Made by a program: the position numbers and the translations under genes. A stretch of 64,000 nt of DNA from Oscheius tipulae (Eukaryota; Nematoda; Chromadorea; Rhabditida; Rhabditidae): contig JASJZH010000004.1 in assembly GCA_037178975.1 (NCBI GenBank), forward strand, positions 7,502,001 through 7,566,000. Direction: 5' to 3'. Shown here one piece after another: positions 57,701 through 64,000 of the stretch. The notes under the pieces were generated by a model. That model worked only from the letters and a program-made list of their open reading frames with translations. It made no database searches and was not told the origin of the DNA. Numbering within the stretch: position 1 is the stretch's first letter; every line of letters starts with the position of its first letter.

Positions 57701-59248
57701 CGACAGGGCGACGAAAATGTTTGAAGAGTGCAAGAAGAAGAATCGCAAGTTTGTGGATATTGTTGCTGAAGTTGAAGTAGGAAGTCTAGATTCTTTGAAA
57801 AAAAAATCTTGGTTTCAGCGGTTGCCCGACTGTGAGGGTCTTCCACTCCAACACCATCTCATCTGTCCTGTACAAAGAGTCATGCGGTATCAGCTCCTGC
57901 TCCAGGTTCGTAAACTTTTCAAAATCCAACAATCCCACTTTTAGGAATACAAAAAGCATCTGACAGCCCAAGATGTCGACTTTGCTGACAGTGAGATCGC
58001 TTTGAATCTGGTCCTCCAGGCCGCAACTCACGCCAACGAGATGATGAAGAAGTTGGAAGGATTCGGCAAAGTTATCGAAGTCCAAGAAGAACTGGGAAAC
58101 GCCATATCGCTTGTCTCTCCAGGCCGTGAGCTTTTGAGGAGAGGAGTCATTCAAAAAATCTCTTCGACAACTGAAAAGGCTGAAGATAGAACCCTGTTTC
58201 TCTTCAACGATCTGATTATCATGGCCAGCGACAAGAGAATTGGATCTGGAAAGAAAGTCAGGGCTGTATTCAGTCCCACACAGACACAGGTATCACAAAA
58301 TACTAACTCCCAACTGAAAACGATTCTAGGTCTGCGAGGGAGATAACCTGGAGCGAGAACATTCTTTCTACCTCCGAGGATCTGATGGTAGTGGACCGCA
58401 GCGATGTGTCGAACTGTTTTGCGGTCAGTTTTCAACTGAACTTGAATAAAGTTCTAAATTTCAGATACCCAGAGAGAGAAACGCGAGTGGATGGAAGGAA
58501 TCTGTACTGTCATCGATGACTGCAAGGCCAACTCTGCTACTTTTGGCGGCAGTGAGGTGAGATATATTCTTCTGCCCCACTTACTTCTCATTTTCAGCGT
58601 TCCTCCATCTGCGAGACAGTCGTCCCCTCCGAATCTAAACATTGCTGTGATTGCGATGCAGAGTTTAGTCTCTGGTCTCGGGGAATCAAATGTGGACAAT
58701 GTAGAAGGAAACTGTGCAAGAAATGCTTTGGTCGCTACCGGACCGAAAGCAAAAACAACAGAATCTGCGAGTCCTGTGTCAAGAACAAGGACCGAAATGG
58801 GGTCACACGGTCTCAGAGCATGTTCAATGGAGAGCGTAAGAATCTGCTCTCGGTACCGGCTACTGGTGAGGGTGTGATCCATGGAGGATGGGTCAAAGTA
58901 TGTTTTTGATCGGAAACAAAGACAAAATGTGTTTTCAGTTCAAAGGAAGTCAGAACAAGATCTACGAGAGATATTTGGCGGTCAGAGAAGATTTCTGTAT
59001 GTATTCTTACGTTAAACCTACTGTAAGTTCAAGTTTCCTACCATCAATAATTTCGTAATCAGGACTCTGCCGCCCTTCTGATGCTACCTCTGCCCGGCTG
59101 TGAAGTCAGAATGTGTGGTGAAGCGTACTCTTTCCTTTTGAAAGTCGGAACACGACGAGAATACAAGCTCCTCTGCGATAGCGAGGAAAGTCAAGCTCAC
59201 TGGATGGCCCTTCTCGACTTGGCTGCCAATGCCCAAATCAAGTCATAA
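54761..59248 (+). CDS. FGD/EXC-5-type Rho guanine nucleotide exchange factor (DH-PH-FYVE-PH)
   Basis: Exons, all in phase: 54761-55064, 55199-55267, 55375-55416, 55632-55771, 56015-56226, 56898-56988, 57029-57139, 57254-57595, 57635-57776, 57819-57905, 57945-58289, 58330-58423, 58465-58556, 58598-58897, 58939-59022, 59063-59248. N-terminal half (to about 57139): unfamiliar, with acidic LSEDETEEDDFY. The DH domain starts AKELVDSEQRYVEKLKLL and has the CR3 helix HLICPVQRVMRYQLLLQ. PH1 (FLFNDLIIMASDK), a FYVE-type zinc finger with eight Cys (CCDCDAEF..CGQC..CKKC..CESC) and PH2 (GGWVKFKGSQNK) follow. It should activate Cdc42/Rac-type GTPases at membranes, as EXC-5/FGD proteins do in tubule and cytoskeletal shaping. 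The start may lie further upstream. Confidence 0.9.
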
Positions 59249-59483
59249 TCTGTACTTAGAACACCTTCCTAACCATATCAACTGTATCTTGTATACAGCC
59301 AGTCAAGCTCCAAAGATCTTCTCCCAAACCAGCTCTCCTTCTCGCTCCCAGTCACTTACTGTTAGTCGCTCTCTTGTACAAAGTCAAGTCCAAAAAATTG
59401 TTCCTATTTCTCACCAACATCCTCATATGTGCAATTGTGATACCGTGACAGATTTGATAAATATCATGTTCAGCGTAATGAAG

Positions 59484-60092
59484 TTAGAGAAGTTTCTTCA
59501 AAACGAAGCTGGCCAAACATTCTGCTGCAAGAGATCCGGTGAACGCACCAAACGCTATTCCAGCGGCACTAGGGTATAGCGGCAAATAGCATCCGTTCAG
59601 AAGCCGGGTACATTCTGCAGCAAAGTGACCACCTGAGACTTCTTGTTTTGTGCAAATATCTTCATACCCAGACAGCCTCCAAGCCATCCACCAGCTATCG
59701 ACGCGACAGTCCTAGCAGTTCTTGAAAATACGACAGCTTTAGTTTTCTTCTCTTTTCTCTCCATGAAATCAAGAACAACTGCTCTAACAACACTGCAAAC
59801 ATCAATTGTCACAAAGACTGGTAGTGCGAGATAATGTGTGGCCTTGATTAAAACAGTTGACATGCGGACATACTGAAAAATGTTAACCGCTGAAAAGAAC
59901 AAAACTAACAAATGCAATTGGCGTCATTATCCAGTGAACACGGGCAATCTAAAGTTTTTCTGTTTTGGACCTAGAGAACTTACAGCATCAGCCACTTCGT
60001 GAATCACGCGGTCAAATCGGACTTGTACGACTAGACATTTGAAACAGGCAGCTACTGCTCGCGATAACGGAGCAGTAAGTTCGGACATAATG
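59484..60092 (-). CDS. Small multi-pass membrane protein of unknown function
   Basis: Exons from 60092 (MSELTAPLSRAVAACFKC) through about 59984, about 59950-59910, about 59875 to about 59650 and a last exon ending at 59484. Hydrophobic blocks include THYLALPVFVTIDVCSVVRA, a glycine-rich SIAGGWLGGCLG and AAGIAFGAFTGSLAAECLA, suggesting glycine-zipper helices. The last junction does not keep phase with an obvious GT donor, so the 3' end is uncertain (an alternative stop lies at 59597). It is convergent with the RhoGEF gene. Confidence 0.5.
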
Positions 60093-60803
60093 ATGTGAAG
60101 GACTGTGGGAGACGCACGTTTAAATAGAGATAATAAAAAAATCTTATCAGACAGTGATGCAAAATGTTACCCAAGGTGTTTCGCAATCAAAGGACATGAA
60201 GAACTGTAGTGTCACCCGAACGAAAACACAATTGTAACAAGTTATCGAACCCCATAATTCTTCTCGGATCTAAGTAATGAAACTACCTGGGAGCTGGCAA
60301 AGTCGAAGAAACCAGTGTCGATGTGTAAAAACCAATTGATAGGCAAACATGTAAAACATTAATCAAGATGAATAACATTCAAAAGTATTGTCCAAAAGAT
60401 CATTTCTTTCCGACAACAACACTGCCAAAATGTTCACATTCTAAGAAAAATGGATTTCTTTCCAGGTGTTTGTCAATCACCATCTGGACACGATTATTTC
60501 TTGTTGTTGTGTATGCTAGTCTCTTTGCGCCAACATCTATTTAATCTCTCTAGAATTAGTTTTTAAATGTGCACATTACTTCGATTGTGAATTGGAATAA
60601 TGGCATTGCTTCCAATTGGTATTGATCAAGCATGGAACTACAGATCTCTCCAGTCCACCTAGACCCATTCCAGCTTTGTTAAATTGTTCCCGCTTGAACA
60701 CCATATCATTCTTTGCAACAGACCAAATAACTCTACCCTGAAGTCTATCCTTTGCCCTGGGAAATAACTGATTTGACGCGTTTCCGCCCGAAACTCCCAC
60801 TTA
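60093..60803. other. Intergenic, nothing recognised
   Basis: Divergent promoters are expected here. No repeats or RNA genes were recognised. Confidence 0.45.
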
Positions 60804-62402
60804 ATGGTTCAGTCATTATATCTTGATCGAATGTCTTGGGTGAGCTTCAATCTCCTGCTAAAAAATTTTGCACGAGTTCAGATTTTCATCGGTTTTCTTC
60901 TCTCTTCTATTTTTGGAGCGTTTTCCCTTTGTGTTTATGGAATCGTCTGGTGGACACTCTTCCGCCACTGGAAGACCTTCAAAGCGCAATACTTTCAGCT
61001 TTTTATCATTTCTTCTTTTCTGGTAGGAACTAAAAATGGCTTCTGAAGTTTTTCCATTCAGAACGTGGTGATGTACTTGGTTACATGGCCAGTTCTACGT
61101 CTACCGAATGTTACCTGCAAGAACTGCGTCCTGGCCCCATTTTTCAGACAAGAGTACTTCACTGGACTGACGACACTTCGCTTTATTCTTCGCTACTGTA
61201 CTCAACTGGGAAGCATCATGGAAGTTGCAATGGCTCTGAACCGCTTTACAGCTATCGCCTTTTACAAGAATCACTCAAAGGCAAGTTTTTCAAGCGTGAA
61301 ATCTAGACCTGAGGGACCGTCAGGTTGTTTTTTTTCATAAAATCTAAACTTCGTTCTACACTGAAAGAGGTTCTCAAATCGTTGATCCCAACCTTTCCCA
61401 TTCTGGCCACACAGCCTTTGACACGAGACTAACGTTGAAAACATCCAAAAAAGATGGGAATTACAAGAGTCTAACTAGAGTTCACAACAACTTCTTACAT
61501 CTCAATTACGAGAGGTTCAATGAGATTAAATGCTGTCAAATATTCAGTCGTACAATGTCCCGTGATTGCCCTTGATGACAATAATTATCTTGTATGTTGA
61601 GGGTTAAAAATTTTGACCATGACCCCGGAGCCTGGCACAGCAACGTAAATACCTTTTTAGTACAAGACAAGCTTCAAATAAATGCTTCTGTGTCGAAGGT
61701 TGTCTAACCTCAGCTTTCACTTCACTCATCGCTGACGAGACAGTACGCCCAAAACGCAACCGCTCATTTCCAGATCTGGAGCCATATCTTCTACCCAGTT
61801 GTCGCATTGGTACTACTCATCCCTATCAGTCTTTCCTACAATTCATACCTTTACGACTCTTATGGTAAATATGACAATGTTGGAGACAACTACTATTACA
61901 CTTCAAAAGAGGTCGGGTTTACATAAAGAAATTGGAAAAACGCATTTGGAGAACCCAAACATCCGCTCGAAAACACTAGCCTACAATCAGTTGGTTTGTT
62001 CGATTTTTGTACTCACTCTGGGAACCGGGACAGTTTACTTTCTTCTGAAGAACAAAAAGATTCCGAAGAGGTCTTTGGAGATTAAACTGTTTATTCATTC
62101 CGTAGTGAACTTCTTGACCATGCTCAGCTTAGTTCTTTTTGCTGTAAGCCATCTAATCTTCTTGGTTGATAATTTGAGTTTAGGTCCTCTACAACATGTC
62201 TGTCGCTTGTGCTCCAGACTGCTGGTACTACGCTTACAGCAACCACATCCAGCAGTACATCTTCGATATTCAAAACTTGACCTCTCCGTACGCCCTCATC
62301 ATTTGCTGTACAGCTCTCCGAAGACGGGTTCCAATCTGGAGGAAGAAAGGATCTTCGACCATTGTCAGTTCTGTAAGCGTCAGCCGGCACGATACTCCGT
62401 GA
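60804..62402 (+). CDS. 7TM chemoreceptor, Srg-superfamily-like (receptor F), GC-AG intron
   Basis: Exons 60804-61022, 61062-61280, 61774-61911, 61952-62143, 62184-62402. Closely related to the next gene and more distantly to receptors A and B. After TM3 comes ALNRFTAIAFYKNHSK, where the exon ends in AAG|GCAAGT, a GC-AG donor. The paralog has a normal GT there. The intron is 493 bp, unusually long here. Further blocks are YYYTSKE, KTLAYNQLVCSIFVLTLG, RSLEIKLFIHSVVNFL and CAPDCWYYAYSNHIQQY in the last loop. Chemosensory GPCR expected. The Met at 60831 is an alternative start. Confidence 0.8.
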
Positions 62403-62812
62403 GGCGAAATGATGAATTATGTTATTTTTACATGTTATTGTGTTTAAAAAAAACCTGTAAGATAGGCATTTCCCTCGTGCAAATTAAATCTCACATGTAC
62501 TCAACCCGAAATGCTGCACGACTTCCGCTGGAACTGAAAGGACCTGTGAGGAGGTTTAAAGTTTTAAAGAGTTTTCGACACCACTAGTTGTACTCTGTTC
62601 AAGTATGATTTGACCACAAATTAATGGACCTTCAAGCTTTTTGTAAATCGCATCAGACTCGTTTGCTTTCCATTCATCAAAACCTATAAAATCTTTTCTT
62701 CACCTGTTTATGCATCCCACACCTGCACGATGCAATAAGTACTGGCGTAGTTTTCTCTGCAAAAGTCCCATTCCGGTGCAATTATACGGGAAAAGTCATT
62801 CTTGCTTCTCGC

Positions 62813-63972
62813 ATGACGGTGGTAAGTACACATTGATTTACCCACAAAGTCCCTAGTTCAGATTTTTGTCGGATTTGTTATATCGTCAATCTATGGATTC
62901 GTTTCGGTATTAGTCTATGCAAGCGTGTGGTGGGTGTTCTACAACAACTGGCACATATTCAAGACTCCCTATTTCATTCTGTTTATTCTGGCTTCTATTC
63001 TGGTGAGGTTCGAAAGAGTACAGACCAACCAAAATTCAGAATGTTATAAGCTACTTGACAACATGGCCTCTTCTGCGATTACCCAACGTGACTTGTCATG
63101 ATTGCCTGCTGGCATCATTCTTCAGCCAAGAATATTTTTTTGGGCTCACAACTCTCCGGTTCATATTACGCTACTGTACCCAGCTGTCTAGCATCATTGA
63201 AGTGGCAATGGCTTTTAATCGTTTCACGGCCATTGTTCTTTACGTACATCATCGGCAGGTAAGATATTGCGGTTTAAAGACCTGCTCACATACATAAGCC
63301 GTTTGTCGAACGTTTAAGAAGCATTGCTTCAGCACTAAAAAAACGAAACAATTCTCAGATCTGGCAGAAAATCCTACTCCCAGTCATTCTGTTGGTCCTA
63401 CTAATTCCAGTCGGTCTATCCTACAGATCCTATACGCACCCATCTTTCGGCTTATATGACCCGTTAGCCGACAACTACTATTATACCTCAAAAGAGGATC
63501 CGAACACAAGATCTTTGACGTTGGCCTACAATCAGTTGATTTGTTCAATATTGGTGCTATCACTAGGAACCACAACCATTATGTTTCTTTGCAAACATAA
63601 GAAAATCCCACAAAGAACGTTGGAAATCAAGTTGTTTGTTCATTCCATAGTTAGCTTTCTGATTATGCTCAGTCTGGTTGCCTTTGCTGTAAGTATTGGC
63701 ACATTCTTTGAGAAATTCAAGTTCAGGTCATTTACAACATGAACGTGTGGTGTGCTCCCGATTGCTGGTACTACGTCTACAGCAACCACATCCAGCAATA
63801 TATTTTCGATCTACAAAACTTAGCCTCACCATATGTGCTCATACTTTGCTGTACAGCCTTAAGAAACCGGTTATTATTTTGGTGGCATCGGCACCCGACC
63901 CCCGTGATATCTTTAACGTACAGTCCAAATTCTAATGAGAGAGTTGCAAAACCTGAAGCTATTTTTCGATGA
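62813..63972 (+). CDS. 7TM chemoreceptor, Srg-superfamily-like (receptor G), one intron lost
   Basis: Exons 62813-62821 (MTV), 62862-63002, 63040-63258, 63359-63688, 63727-63972. The first exon has three codons before GTAAGT. Motifs match receptor F: RLPNVTCHDCLLASFF, AMAFNRFTAIVLY, NYYYTSKEDPNTRSLTLAYNQ, RTLEIKLFVHSIVSFL, WCAPDCWYYVYSNH. Where receptors A, B and F have an intron after the YYYTSKE block, this gene reads straight through (63497), so that intron has been removed cleanly. The tail is Pro/Asn/Ser-rich. Confidence 0.82.
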
Positions 63973-64000
63973 GCATATAAAGAATTTTATTTATCTGTTG

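Overview
The window reads as nuclear DNA of a free-living rhabditid (clade V, Caenorhabditis-like) nematode. Multi-exon genes have introns mostly 30-45 nt long with GT..TTTCAG ends. Several gene families are typical of nematodes: Srg-superfamily and Srh-type 7TM chemoreceptors, a UDP-glucosyltransferase, an astacin protease, Cys-loop channels, a divergent C/EBP-type bZIP and an FGD/EXC-5-type RhoGEF. I cannot name the species. Exon boundaries were read by eye from splice motifs, reading phase and paralog comparison, so individual junctions may be off.

Layout. 1-4.4 kb: nested transposons. A Tc1-like DD34E element with an IR/DR-type end sits next to the gag start of a decayed Ty3/gypsy retroelement. 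4.5-9.5 kb: the 3' end of one copy, then a complete copy, of a large P-loop GTPase gene. 10-15.3 kb: a DYRK2-class kinase (minus, truncated), a UDP-glycosyltransferase and a phytanoyl-CoA-dioxygenase-type gene. 15.8-18.6 kb: two 7TM receptors. 18.8-22.1 kb: a tandem pair of Cys-loop channels with a gene-conversion-like tract. 22.5-24.7 kb: an ammonium transporter (minus). 27.7-29.1 kb: the bZIP gene. 29.3-30.9 kb: two paralogous secreted-protein genes (minus). 31.4-35.2 kb: an Srh-like receptor with a frameshift and a rhodopsin-like receptor. 35.5-36.5 kb: a second phytanoyl-CoA-dioxygenase gene in inverted orientation. 37.8-39.5 kb: an astacin. 39.6-40.8 kb: another receptor (minus). 42.4-44.6 kb: a small secreted peptide gene and a TGF-beta ligand (minus). 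44.6-54.7 kb: about 10 kb without recognisable coding sequence, holding a hairpin cluster and short direct repeats; the long 5' region of the RhoGEF gene may reach into it. 54.8-59.2 kb: the FGD/EXC-5-type RhoGEF. 59.5-60.1 kb: a small membrane-protein gene (minus). 60.8-64.0 kb: two more 7TM receptors.

There are no operons of obviously linked function. The window is a gene-dense chromosome segment, with accessory sensory and secreted families expanding by local duplication, set beside conserved signalling genes (RhoGEF, TGF-beta, DYRK) and metabolic or transport genes. Most evolutionary signals are duplications at different stages of decay: truncated GTPase, inverted PhyH pair, converted channel pair, frameshifted secreted and Srh genes, and intron loss in a receptor.
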